Positions 16,894 to 24,951 are shown, counted from the first letter of the stretch. The stretch is DNA of 35,025 nt from an uncultured Clostridia bacterium (GCA_944386335.1 CALXAQ010000147.1:1-35025), one strand, 5' to 3'. Translations and numbers: made by a program. The notes: generated by a model not told the origin, from the letters alone.

Positions 16894-17622
16894 ATGGAGG
16901 CTTTTGCAAAATCAGATATTGGAAAAGCAAGGGATATGAATCAGGACTTTTATTCTATTCCTTCTGATGAGCAAGAAAGTAAATTGTTTATATTGGCAGA
17001 TGGTATGGGAGGCTATCAAGGAGGAGAAATTGCAAGTAGAATAGCAACTGCTTCTGTAAAGAGTTATATAACCAATAATTTATCAAAAGCTCTGCCAGAT
17101 AGAGAAGAAATCTTAAAATTAATAAAGAGTGCTATGGAATATGCAAATATGGTAGTATACGAAAAGTCAAAAGAAGATAAAAATCTAGAAGGAATGGGTA
17201 CTACTTTAGAAGTTTGCCTCATATATAATAATAAAGTATATATTGGACATGTAGGGGACAGCAGAGTATATCGCATTAGAAGAGAATTTATTAGAAGACT
17301 AACACATGACCATAGCTATGTAGAAAAATTAGTAAAAGATGGAACTATTTCAAAAGAGGAAGCTAGATTTCATCCTAAGAAAAATATGTTAATGAAAGCG
17401 TTAGGCTGTACTGCTTTTGTAGAACCAGATGTAACAGTAAAAGGTTTTATTAAAGAGGATATATTACTGATGTGTTCTGACGGATTAACAAATATGTTAG
17501 ATGATACGCAGATTTATCAAATTATAAAACAAGATTATAAAAATAGTGTTGCAAAATTAATAGACAAAGCAAATGAATTAGGGGGATATGATAATATTAC
17601 AGCAATTATCATCAAGTCTTAA
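16894..17622 (+). CDS. prpC: PrpC/Stp-type PP2C protein phosphatase
   Basis: 242 residues. PP2C metal-binding motifs are in order: ILADGMGGYQGGE (about 31-43), GTTLE, GHVGDSRVYRI (about 113-123), LTHDHSYV, LMCSDGLTNML and a final GGYDNITAI. It removes phosphate from Ser/Thr residues put on by PrkC, its downstream partner. SD GGGAGG lies about 8 bases before the ATG, and the gap to prkC is only 39 bases, so the pair is co-transcribed. Length is normal. Confidence 0.95.
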   Translation: MEAFAKSDIGKARDMNQDFYSIPSDEQESKLFILADGMGGYQGGEIASRIATASVKSYITNNLSKALPDREEILKLIKSAMEYANMVVYEKSKEDKNLEGMGTTLEVCLIYNNKVYIGHVGDSRVYRIRREFIRRLTHDHSYVEKLVKDGTISKEEARFHPKKNMLMKALGCTAFVEPDVTVKGFIKEDILLMCSDGLTNMLDDTQIYQIIKQDYKNSVAKLIDKANELGGYDNITAIIIKS

Positions 17623-17661
17623 AAATGATAGAGCGTGCATAGCACAAAGGGAGAGGAAGAT

Positions 17662-19632
17662 ATGAATTTAGTAGGAAAATACATAGGAAGTAGATATGAA
17701 ATTTTAGAAATCATTGGAAAGGGAGGAATGGCTACTGTATATAAAGCTAAATGCCATGTACTAAATCGAATGGTGGCCGTAAAAGTACTAAAAGAAGAAT
17801 TTACAACAGATGAAGAATTTATTAGAAGATTTAATATAGAAGCACAATCCGCAGCAGGGCTTTCACATCCTAATATAGTATCTATTTATGATGTTGGTCA
17901 TGAGGGAAATATTTACTATATTGTAATGGAATTAATCCAAGGGAAAACATTAAAAGAAATTATTGCAGAAGATGGAGCACTTCCATGGAAATGGTCGGTA
18001 AACATTGCTATACAAATTGCTTCTGCATTAGAAGCAGCTCATAAAAACAATATTGTGCATAGAGATATTAAGCCACATAATATTATTATTACAGAAGATG
18101 GTGTTGCAAAAGTAACTGATTTTGGAATCGCAAAAGCAGTATCTAATTCTACCATTACAGCGTTTGGAACTACAATTGGTTCAGTCCACTATTTTTCACC
18201 AGAGCATGCCAGAGGTGGCTATACAGATGCTAAATCAGATTTATATTCTTTAGGAATTGTTATGTATGAAATGGTAACAGGAAGAGTACCTTTTGATGCA
18301 GATACACCAGTATCTATTGCTTTAAAACATATGCAAGAAAAAGCAGTAGAACCAATGAAATTAAATCCAAGTATTCCAGTAGCAGTTAATCAAATTATTG
18401 TAAAAGCAATGCAAAAAGAACCGAGTATGCGTTATCAGTCTGCAACAGAAATGTTAAAAGATTTAAGTTTGGCATTAAAGAATCCAGAAGGAAAATTTGT
18501 GTCAGAAAGTTCTATGGATACGCAGGCAACACAAAGAATTGGAACTATTACAGAAGATATGGCAAAAGAAAAAATAGAGGGCAAAAGAGAAAAGAAAAAA
18601 CAAGGAAAACTAAAAACTTATTTCAAAGAGCATCCTAAAATGAAAATTTTAGCTGTCATCTTATCCTTTATATTAGTATTTTTAATTACAGTATTTACAG
18701 TAAAGGGGATAATGGATGCTACTACAGTTAAAAATGTATATATTCCTAATTTGGTAGGAAAAACGCAGGCAGAAGTAGAACAAGCACTAGAAGGAACCAA
18801 ATTAACTTATGAAGTGGCAGGTGAAGAATATAGTAGTGAAGTAGAAGCAGGACGAGTAATTTCACAAGATCCAACTTATAAGAACAATTTTACAATTAAA
18901 GAAAATACAAAGATTTCTTTGGTAATGAGTAAAGGAATAGAAGTAGTAACAGTACCAAAAGTAGCAGGAGATACCTATGAAGATGCAGAAAAGAAATTAG
19001 TAGATGCAAAATTAAAAGTAGAAAGAGTAGAAGAAACTAGTCAAAAAATAGAAGAAGGAATTGTTATTAGACAAGACCCAACAGAAAATACATCTTTAAA
19101 TGCGGGAGATACAGTAAAAGTGTATGTGAGTATTGGAACAGGAATCAAGCAAGTAGCAGTACCATCACTTGTAAATAAAACAGAAGAAGTAGCAAGTAAA
19201 GAATTGACAGATGCAGGATTAAAAGTAGAGATAGTTTATGAAGAAGATACTACAAAGACTAATGGAATAGTATTAAAGCAAAGTATAGATGTAGGAAAAG
19301 TAATAGATGAAGGAACAACAGTAGTACTTACGGTTAATCAAATTATAGAAACAAAGAGTGCGAATATCTATGTAAATGTAAAATCCTTAACAGGTGGCTA
19401 TACAGAAAATATAAATGCAGAAGTTAGTGATAAAGATAAAAAAGTAGAGTTAAGAGTAACATCAGGAGAAGATACTATTTTTAAGGAAGAAGTAGATAAA
19501 AATAGTACAAAAGTAAGCACAAGACAAGCAACAGGTAAAGGAACTGTAACAGTAAAAGTGTTTATAGATGAGGTAAAAGTAGCAGAAAAACAGATAGACT
19601 TAAATACTACAACAGAATATACATTTGACTAA
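17662..19632 (+). CDS. prkC: PrkC-type membrane Ser/Thr kinase with three PASTA domains
   Basis: 656 residues from ATG 17662 (SD GGGAGAGGAAG); an in-frame GTG at 17635 lacks a ribosome site. The kinase domain (about 10-270) has GKGGMATVYKA, the VAVK lysine, HRDIKPHN, DFGIAKA and SPEHARGG. One membrane helix lies at about 329-351. Three PASTA repeats follow (about 355-425, 426-492 and 493-562), each starting with a VP/IP motif and ending before a hydrophobic strand. A C-terminal Lys/Thr-rich beta-like region (about 565-656) completes it. PASTA domains sense muropeptides or lipid II; such kinases control wall synthesis, growth and spore germination. Confidence 0.95.
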   Translation: MNLVGKYIGSRYEILEIIGKGGMATVYKAKCHVLNRMVAVKVLKEEFTTDEEFIRRFNIEAQSAAGLSHPNIVSIYDVGHEGNIYYIVMELIQGKTLKEIIAEDGALPWKWSVNIAIQIASALEAAHKNNIVHRDIKPHNIIITEDGVAKVTDFGIAKAVSNSTITAFGTTIGSVHYFSPEHARGGYTDAKSDLYSLGIVMYEMVTGRVPFDADTPVSIALKHMQEKAVEPMKLNPSIPVAVNQIIVKAMQKEPSMRYQSATEMLKDLSLALKNPEGKFVSESSMDTQATQRIGTITEDMAKEKIEGKREKKKQGKLKTYFKEHPKMKILAVILSFILVFLITVFTVKGIMDATTVKNVYIPNLVGKTQAEVEQALEGTKLTYEVAGEEYSSEVEAGRVISQDPTYKNNFTIKENTKISLVMSKGIEVVTVPKVAGDTYEDAEKKLVDAKLKVERVEETSQKIEEGIVIRQDPTENTSLNAGDTVKVYVSIGTGIKQVAVPSLVNKTEEVASKELTDAGLKVEIVYEEDTTKTNGIVLKQSIDVGKVIDEGTTVVLTVNQIIETKSANIYVNVKSLTGGYTENINAEVSDKDKKVELRVTSGEDTIFKEEVDKNSTKVSTRQATGKGTVTVKVFIDEVKVAEKQIDLNTTTEYTFD

Positions 19633-19636
19633 ACGA

Positions 19637-19662
19637 AAAAGGGATAGAAATATCCCTTTTAA
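19637..19662 (+). terminator. Probable terminator after prkC
   Basis: AAAAGGGATA (19637-19646) and TATCCCTTTT (19651-19660) form a perfect 10-bp stem with a GAAA tetraloop. Only four T residues end the stem, so termination may be partial and rsgA may still be read from the upstream promoter. Confidence 0.65.
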
Positions 19663-19670
19663 AGTTAGTA

Positions 19671-19732
19671 TGTCTCACTTATCCCTAACATTTGTGTGAC
19701 ATATCTCATTTAAGTCAGGGATAAATGAGACA
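19671..19732. repeat. REPIN-like pair: two abutting inverted copies of a 31-base hairpin repeat
   Basis: Copy 1 (19671-19701, plus orientation) and copy 2 (19702-19732, minus orientation) abut exactly and match at 23 of 31 positions. Each folds into its own stem-loop with the conserved loop CCCTRAC and ends TGTCTCA / TGAGA or GTGTGACA. A third copy lies alone at 29544-29574 and matches copy 2 at 26 of 31. Several differences are paired (T-A to C-G at positions 5/27, T-A versus A-T at 12/20), so the fold is preserved. The arrangement is that of REPINs, which are mobilised by REP-associated tyrosine transposases elsewhere; none lies in this window. Confidence 0.75.
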
Positions 19733-19754
19733 GGGAAGGAAAAAATGGAGAAAA

Positions 19755-20643
19755 ATGCAGAAAAAAGGTAGGGTAATACAAAATATTGCAGACCAATATG
19801 TAGTGCAAGTAGAGAAAGATAACTATATATGCAAGGCAAGAGGAAAAATGAAACAGTTAGAAGGTGGCATTGTAGTAGGAGATTTTGTATCTATAGAGCT
19901 AGAAGAACGGACAAAAAGAAAATTTGGGTGTCATTGTAGAGGTAGAGGATAGAAAAAATTATTGCAAAAGACCTAAAATGGCAAATCTAACACAGTTAGT
20001 ATTTGTTCTTTCTCTAAAAATGCCTAAACCAGATTTATTGTTATTAGATAAACAGCTAGCTTATGCCAATTACTTACAAATAAACTCTGTAATATGTATT
20101 AATAAAATAGATTTAGATAGGCAAGAAAAGTTGGAAGAAATAAAATCTATCTATGAAAAAATTGGTTATCCAATTTTTACAACCAATGCAAAAGAGGAAG
20201 AAGGAATAGAAAACTTAAAGCAAATTTTAAAAGGGCAGGTAACCGCTTTTGCAGGAAATTCTGGTGTAGGAAAATCTACATTGTTGAATGCGTTATTACA
20301 GGAAAAGAAAACACAAGAAGGAGCTATTAGCCAAAAAAATAAAAAAGGAAAAAATACCACCACAGCAGTTACCCTATATCCCATAGAAGAGGGATATGTT
20401 GCAGACACACCAGGTTTTTCTACTTTTAGTATAGAGGAAATTCCAAGTGTAGAATTATCCCACTATTATGCAGATTTTATAGCATATTTACCTTCTTGCC
20501 AATTTATAGGCTGTAGTCATATTAAAGAAGAAAATTGTGGCATCAAAAAAGCTGTAGAAGAAGGAAAAATTAGCAAGGTACGTTATCAAAATTATTGCAA
20601 AATATATGAAGAATTAAAAGAAAAGGAGGCACATAGATGGTAG
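19755..20643 (+). pseudogene. rsgA: Ribosome small-subunit GTPase RsgA, reading frame broken near 19921-19930
   Basis: RsgA is a circularly permuted GTPase acting late in 30S assembly. The N-terminal OB region (KGRVIQNIADQYVVQV...CKARGKMKQ...GDFVSIELEERTKRK) is in one frame and stops with TAG at 19950. GVIVEVEDRKNYCKRPKMANLTQLVF continues one frame over. One extra base within AAAATTTGGG would explain it. The rest is intact: NKID, GNSGVGKSTLLNAL, DTPGFS and the zinc site CQFIGC-H-C. ATG 19755 is preferred, with GGAG four bases before it; a longer frame from 19725 would run out of the REPIN. Repaired length is about 295 residues, normal. Sequencing error or recent mutation are both possible. 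Confidence 0.87.
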
Positions 20644-21299
20644 AAGTAGCTACATCACTTTTAGATGTAAAAAAGGAGGATATTATCCAGACCACTTATA
20701 ATTTAGAAACAGCAGGAACCAATTATTTTCATATAGATGTTATGGATGGAAAGTTTGTGGAAAATAATACAATAGATACAATGAGAGAATATACAGAATA
20801 TATAAAAAATATTACAACAATTCCCATAGAAGTACACCTTATGGTGGAAGACATAGAAGAATATGTGAAAAGTTATTTGGCATTAGAGCCTAATACTATT
20901 TTCTTTCATATAGAAGCATGCAAGAATCAAACAGAAGTTATGAAAATAATTGCATTTATAAAAGAAAATAATTGCAAGGTAGGATTATGTGTGAGTCCTA
21001 AAACAGATATGAACGATATCCTAGAATATATTCCATACATTCATAGTGTATTAGTGATGACAGTAGAACCAGGAAAAGGAGGACAAAAATTATTACCAGA
21101 AACTATTCAGAAAATAAAGTTTTTGAATAGACATATTTACGAAAATAGTTATGAAGTAGATATAGAGGTAGATGGAGGCGTAAGAGAAGAAAATGCCAAA
21201 ACACTAACAGATGCAGGAGCCAATATTTTAGTATCTGGAAATTATATTATTCAATCTGGAAATTTTAAAGAAGCCATAGCAAAATTAAAAGGAAAGTAA
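20637..21299 (+). CDS. rpe: Ribulose-phosphate 3-epimerase
   Basis: 220 residues, a TIM barrel of normal length. Motifs: ATSLLDV in place of the usual PSILSAD-type start, FHIDVMDGKFVENNT (about 32-46), PIEVHLMVED, LVMTVEPGKGGQ (about 139-150) and VDGGV near 180. It interconverts ribulose-5-P and xylulose-5-P. A strong SD (AAGGAGG) lies inside the rsgA end, and the start overlaps rsgA by 7 bases. The strong HID and VDGG metal and phosphate motifs make the call secure, although the first strand is divergent. Confidence 0.92.
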   Translation: MVEVATSLLDVKKEDIIQTTYNLETAGTNYFHIDVMDGKFVENNTIDTMREYTEYIKNITTIPIEVHLMVEDIEEYVKSYLALEPNTIFFHIEACKNQTEVMKIIAFIKENNCKVGLCVSPKTDMNDILEYIPYIHSVLVMTVEPGKGGQKLLPETIQKIKFLNRHIYENSYEVDIEVDGGVREENAKTLTDAGANILVSGNYIIQSGNFKEAIAKLKGK

Positions 21300-21316
21300 T
21301 CTAACTTTCCTTTATT
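21288..21316. terminator. Bidirectional terminator between rpe and mscL
   Basis: AAAGGAAAGT (21288-21297) pairs perfectly with ACTTTCCTTT (21304-21313) and overlaps the rpe stop codon. The sequence is symmetrical enough to end both rpe and the convergent mscL transcript. Confidence 0.75.
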
Positions 21317-21358
21317 ATTGCAAAGAAATTTATATCTAGCATTAGTAATATGAAATGA

Positions 21359-21856
21359 TTAATCGGTTGTTTCTGTTTTATTTTGTTCTGTTATACTTTC
21401 TAGTATAGATGTACAATGGGGACAACGTGTAGCGTGATAGTCTATTTCAGAAAAGCAATAAGGACACTTTTTCGTTTTTGGCTCTGCAGGAAAATCCTTT
21501 TCTTCTTTTTTCTTAAGCTTTTTTGAAAATTTAGATTTTTTAGCTAATTTTTCCATGTTTTCTTTTGTGGAGTTACTTAATTTATTAATAGAACGGATGA
21601 CAATAAAAATAGAAAAAGCAATAATTAAAAAGTCTATCACGGCAGTAATAAAAGAACCGTAATGGATAGCAGTACTACCAATGTTAATGACTAAATCAGA
21701 AAAATCTACTTTCCCTGTAAAAATAGAGATGGTTGGCATGATTAGGTCATTTACAAGTGAAGTAACAATTTTTTGAAATGCACCACCAATGATGACACCG
21801 ATTGCCATATCTACAATATTTCCTTTTGTAGCAAATTCTTTAAATTCTTTCCACAT
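21359..21856 (-). CDS. mscL: Large-conductance mechanosensitive channel MscL with C-terminal zinc ribbon
   Basis: 165 residues from the ATG at 21856 (minus strand; SD AAAGGAG). The frame extends upstream of this, but the family starts MWKEFKEFATKGNIVDMAIGVIIGGAF. Two membrane helices (about 17-45 and 68-92) and the amphipathic N-terminus match MscL, which opens under membrane tension to release solutes in osmotic downshock. Beyond the cytoplasmic helix the protein carries CPYC...CPHC (about 135-150), a zinc-ribbon-like extension absent from E. coli MscL. Single gene, with its own promoter. Confidence 0.93.
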   Translation of the reverse strand: MWKEFKEFATKGNIVDMAIGVIIGGAFQKIVTSLVNDLIMPTISIFTGKVDFSDLVINIGSTAIHYGSFITAVIDFLIIAFSIFIVIRSINKLSNSTKENMEKLAKKSKFSKKLKKKEEKDFPAEPKTKKCPYCFSEIDYHATRCPHCTSILESITEQNKTETTD

Positions 21857-21919
21857 ATGGATTTCTCCTTTCCTAATAGTATATATATTAAAATAAAAAT
21901 TTGTTACTTTTATGTAAAA

Positions 21920-21948
21920 AGTATAAGATAAAAGTCGAAAAAAGTCAA
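21920..21948 (-). promoter_or_regulatory. Sigma-A promoter of mscL
   Basis: On the minus strand, TTGACT (21948-21943), a 17-base spacer and TATACT (21925-21920) fit consensus. The start would be near 21913, about 57 bases before the mscL ATG. Confidence 0.75.
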
Positions 21949-22032
21949 ACTTTATATATTGCAAAGAATAACATAAAAACTATAGAAAAATGTTATTAAA
22001 AAATAGTGTTGACAATTAACCAAAAAGTAATA

Positions 22033-22074
22033 AAAAAGAAGAAATTAGTTTTTTATGGCTAATTTTTTCTTTTT
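22033..22074 (+). other. 16-bp AT-rich hairpin upstream of fabH
   Basis: AAAAAGAAGAAATTAG (22033-22048) pairs with CTAATTTTTTCTTTTT (22059-22074) with a single G-T pair and a 10-base loop. A TTGACA lies just upstream (22009-22014) without a good matching -10. The hairpin lies in the divergent mscL-fabH gap, where no upstream gene needs termination, so it may be an attenuator or the end of a short RNA. Confidence 0.5.
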
Positions 22075-22079
22075 GTTAT

Positions 22080-22104
22080 GAAATTGACCAGTCAGGATAA
22101 TAGA
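22080..22104 (+). promoter_or_regulatory. Operator-like site upstream of fabH (copy 1)
   Basis: The core TGACCAGTCA has inverted arms TGAC/GTCA, and AATTGACCAGTCAG is shared exactly with a site before fabF (24903-24927), followed in both by TAATAGA. It may lie between a -35 (TTGTTA, 22073-22078) and a -10 (GATAAT, 22096-22101) 17 bases apart. A second possible -10, TATAAA, is at 22124. The repetition before two fab gene sets suggests the binding site of a fatty-acid synthesis regulator, which is not encoded here. Confidence 0.65.
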
Positions 22105-22146
22105 AACAGAGCAGAAGATAGGATATAAAATAAAAGTGGAGAGAAA

Positions 22147-23079
22147 ATGATGAAATATATAAAGATAATAGGAACAGGGAAATACTTACCAAGCAAAAAA
22201 GTAGAAAATAGAGAACTTGCTTCTATTTTGCAAGTAACGGAAAGTTATATAGAAAAAATGACTGGAATCCAAACAAGGTACTATAAAAAAGAAGAAACAA
22301 TGGTACAAATGGCAGTAAATGCAGCAAAAGATGCTATACAAAAAGCCAATATTCCATCAAATTCCATTGACTTTATTGTAGTTTGTTCTACAACCAATCC
22401 CTATTATATGCCAGGAATTTCTTTTTTTGTGCAAAAAGAGTGCAAAATGGTGAATGCAAAATGTTTGGATATATCGACAGGGTGTAGTGGATTTATCAAT
22501 GCCTTGGATATGGCAAGAAGTGAAATCGCATTAGGAAAAATACAAAAAGCATTAGTAATAGGAATAGATGTATTATCAGAATTAATTGACAAAAAAGATG
22601 TAGGAACAGCTATTGTGTTATCAGATGGAGCAGGAGCTGTTATATTAGAGCAAACGGACGAAGAAAAACAATATGCAAGTTACATACAAAGTGATGCAGA
22701 ACATGGAGATATCTTAACCTGTAAAGCAGGTAGTCATATAACAATGAATGGAAAAGAGATTTATAAATATGCTGTTACAAAACCAGTAGAACAGGTACAA
22801 CAGTTATTAAAAAGCAATAAAATAAAGATGGAAGAAATTCAATATTTAGTGCCACATCAATCTAACTTAAGAATTATGCAAGCCATAGTAAATCGACTAA
22901 AAATACCAGAGGAAAAAATGTATGTTAATATTCAAAAAAGAGGAAATACTTTTTGTGCTAGTATTCCTATTGCATTAGATGATATGATGCAAGAAGGAAA
23001 ATTGAAAGCAAAAGATAAAATTCTTTTGCTTGGATATGGTGGAGGATTAAATACAGGAAGTATTTTATTAGAAATATAG
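22147..23079 (+). CDS. fabH: 3-oxoacyl-ACP synthase III FabH
   Basis: 310 residues. Thiolase-fold motifs: IGTGKYLPSKKVEN at the start, TGIQTRYY, the active Cys in DISTGCSGFINALD (about C112), VPHQSNLRIM with the catalytic His, and NTFCASIPIALDD with the catalytic Asn. FabH condenses acetyl-CoA with malonyl-ACP to start fatty acid elongation. SD GGAGAG precedes the ATG; a second ATG follows at once. First gene of the fab cluster, behind the shared operator. Confidence 0.96.
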   Translation: MMKYIKIIGTGKYLPSKKVENRELASILQVTESYIEKMTGIQTRYYKKEETMVQMAVNAAKDAIQKANIPSNSIDFIVVCSTTNPYYMPGISFFVQKECKMVNAKCLDISTGCSGFINALDMARSEIALGKIQKALVIGIDVLSELIDKKDVGTAIVLSDGAGAVILEQTDEEKQYASYIQSDAEHGDILTCKAGSHITMNGKEIYKYAVTKPVEQVQQLLKSNKIKMEEIQYLVPHQSNLRIMQAIVNRLKIPEEKMYVNIQKRGNTFCASIPIALDDMMQEGKLKAKDKILLLGYGGGLNTGSILLEI

Positions 23080-23093
23080 GAGGAATGGAAAAT

Positions 23094-24083
23094 ATGAAAT
23101 GTGCTTTTTTATTTCCAGGTCAAGGAACACAAACAGTAGGAATGGGAAAAGATTTATATGAAAAATATGAGATAGTAAGAGAAGTATTTAGGAAAGCTTC
23201 AGAAATATCTAAAATAGATATAGCCCAATTATGCTTTAAAGGAAAAAGAGACGAATATAAAAAACCATATGTAATAACAAATGAAGAAATACAAGCAGGA
23301 GAAGATTTAAATCAAACAGAAAACACACAACTTGCTATTGCAACACTTAGTTTAGCTGTTTTAGCTTTATGCAAAAAAAAAGGTATTGAGGCACAAATGG
23401 CGGCAGGGCTTAGTTTAGGAGAATATCCAGCTTTAGTATATGGCGGGAAAATAGGTTTTGCAGATAGTATATTATTATTAAAACAAAGAGGCTATTACAT
23501 GCAACATTGTCTGCCAAAGGAAAAATATCAAATGTTAGCTGTTATTGGATTAGAAGAAAGTTCTATAGAAGAAATATGTAAAGAAATAGAAAAACAGGAG
23601 TATTTTATACAGCCAGCTAATTATAATTGTAAAGGGCAAGTAGTAATTTCTGGAGAAGAAAAAGCCATACAAATAGCACAAGAAAAATTAAAAGAAGCAG
23701 GAGCTAAAAAAACAGTAATCTTAAATACGAGTGGACCTTTTCATACAAAAAAATTGGAGGAAGCAGCAAAGAAATATAAAGAAGATTTAAAGAATATTAC
23801 TTTTTTAGAAGGAAATAATTGTACAATTCTTAAAAATATAGATGCAAGTAAATATGAAAAAGATGATAATATGGTAGAACTATTAGCAAAACATATTATT
23901 TCACCAGTTCGTTTTGAACAAGAAATACAAAAAATGTTACAAGAAGGTATAGATACTTTTATCGAATTAGGACCTGGAAAAACACTAACTGGCTTTGTAA
24001 AAAAAGAAAATAGAGACGTAAACACATATAATGTAAATAATGTGGAAAGTTTTGAAAATCTATGTGAAAAATTTAAAAAATAA
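23094..24083 (+). CDS. fabD: Malonyl-CoA:ACP transacylase FabD
   Basis: 329 residues from ATG 23094, 10 bases after AGGAGG; an in-frame ATG at 23085 is only one base from the SD. Motifs: FPGQGTQTVGMG, the nucleophile in AAGLSLGEYPALV (Leu replacing the His of GHSxGE, common in clostridial FabD), STSGPFHT-like NTSGPFHT and ELGPGKTLTGFVKK. It moves malonyl from CoA to ACP. Compared with the usual form (CFEGPEEELNQTEN), it has about 20 extra residues (around 43-65) before LNQTENTQLA. Confidence 0.94.
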   Translation: MKCAFLFPGQGTQTVGMGKDLYEKYEIVREVFRKASEISKIDIAQLCFKGKRDEYKKPYVITNEEIQAGEDLNQTENTQLAIATLSLAVLALCKKKGIEAQMAAGLSLGEYPALVYGGKIGFADSILLLKQRGYYMQHCLPKEKYQMLAVIGLEESSIEEICKEIEKQEYFIQPANYNCKGQVVISGEEKAIQIAQEKLKEAGAKKTVILNTSGPFHTKKLEEAAKKYKEDLKNITFLEGNNCTILKNIDASKYEKDDNMVELLAKHIISPVRFEQEIQKMLQEGIDTFIELGPGKTLTGFVKKENRDVNTYNVNNVESFENLCEKFKK

Positions 24084-24106
24084 ATAATGAGAAGGGAAGA
24101 GGAAAG

Positions 24107-24847
24107 ATGGAAGAAAAAAAAGTAGCTTTTATTACAGGAGGATCCAGAGGAATTGGAAAACAAGTAGCATTAAAATATGCTAAAGAGGGATATAACATTG
24201 TAATAAATTATGTATCAGATAATACAGATATTAAAAGCTTACAAGATGATTTTAAAAAGGAAAATGTAGAGATCCTTTTAGTAAAAGCAGATGTTACTAA
24301 CAAAGACCAAATTCAAAATTTAGTAAAAACAGCCATAGAAAAATTTGGACATATTGATGTATTAGTAAATAATGCAGGTATTACAAGAGATGGATTATTA
24401 ATGAGAATGAAAGAAGAAGATTTTGATAAAGTAATTGAGATTAACCTAAAAGGAACCTTTTTGGTGACCAAAGAAGTAGTACCTTATATGATGAAAAAAA
24501 GAGAAGGAAGTATTATTAATATATCCTCTGTAGTGGGGGTAGTAGGAAATGCAGGACAAAGTAACTATGCGGCATCTAAGGCAGGTATTATTGGATTTAC
24601 AAAAAGTGTAGCAAAGGAACTTGCTTCTAGAAATATTAGAGCAAATTGCGTAGCACCAGGTTTTATCAAAACAGATATGACAGATGTATTATCAGAAGAA
24701 GTAAAAGAAAATATTCATAGTCAAATTCCACTAAAAAGAATGGGAACACCAGAAGAAGTGGCAAGCCTTGTATACTTTTTAGGTTCGGAAGAAAGTAGAT
24801 ATATTACAGGTCAAGTTATTCATGTAGATGGTGGAATGGTAATGTAA
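24107..24847 (+). CDS. fabG: 3-oxoacyl-ACP reductase FabG
   Basis: 246 residues, normal SDR length. The dinucleotide motif ITGGSRGIGKQ (about 8-18), NNAGITRDGLLMRM (about 89-102), the catalytic Ser in INISSVVGVVGN, YAASKAG (about 153-159) and a C-terminal GQVIHVDGGMVM are all present. FabG reduces 3-oxoacyl-ACP with NADPH. SD GAAGAGG precedes the ATG. It ends the first fab block, before the repeat- and operator-containing gap. Confidence 0.96.
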   Translation: MEEKKVAFITGGSRGIGKQVALKYAKEGYNIVINYVSDNTDIKSLQDDFKKENVEILLVKADVTNKDQIQNLVKTAIEKFGHIDVLVNNAGITRDGLLMRMKEEDFDKVIEINLKGTFLVTKEVVPYMMKKREGSIINISSVVGVVGNAGQSNYAASKAGIIGFTKSVAKELASRNIRANCVAPGFIKTDMTDVLSEEVKENIHSQIPLKRMGTPEEVASLVYFLGSEESRYITGQVIHVDGGMVM

Positions 24848-24865
24848 CATACTTTGTAATTTAGG

Positions 24866-24894
24866 TGCAATTTAGGGACGTTCCTTAAATTGCA
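24866..24894 (+). repeat. 29-base hairpin repeat with TTTAGGGACGTTCCTTAAA core (copy A)
   Basis: The arms TGCAATTTA and TAAATTGCA close a stem of 13 pairs (one G-T) over a three-base loop. Copy B at 24974-25002 is the same length and has the same core, but its outer pairs change together (C-G to A-T and A-T to C-G), so pairing is kept. It may also act as a terminator of fabG, since T-rich sequence follows. Confidence 0.75.
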
Positions 24895-24902
24895 TTTTTT
24901 AT

Positions 24903-24927
24903 AAAATTGACCAGTCAGACTAATAGA
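24903..24927 (+). promoter_or_regulatory. Operator-like site upstream of fabF (copy 2)
   Basis: AAATTGACCAGTCAG followed by TAATAGA matches the site before fabH over about 25 bases with only a few differences. In both places a TATAA-type -10 lies about 40 bases from the start of TTGACC (TATAAA at 22124, TATAAT at 24946). This constant spacing suggests the site is part of a common promoter arrangement. Confidence 0.65.
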
Positions 24928-24951
24928 GGAAAAAGCAAAAAATGGTATAAT
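24923..24951 (+). promoter_or_regulatory. Probable extended -10 promoter for fabF operon
   Basis: TGGTATAAT at 24943-24951 is an extended -10 (TGn TATAAT). The -35 position (24923-24928, TAGAGG) is poor. Transcription would start near 24958, so the leader contains hairpin repeat copy B. Confidence 0.55.

Noticed and set aside
19725..19754. Upstream start for rsgA at 19725
   Set aside because: It would lie in the end of the REPIN-like repeat without a ribosome site; ATG 19755 fits the family start better.
21931..21950. CtsR-like direct repeat (AGTCGAA-AAA-AGTCAAA) near mscL
   Set aside because: One heptad has a mismatch, and the second is explained by the mscL -35 (TTGACT on the minus strand). 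The match is likely chance.
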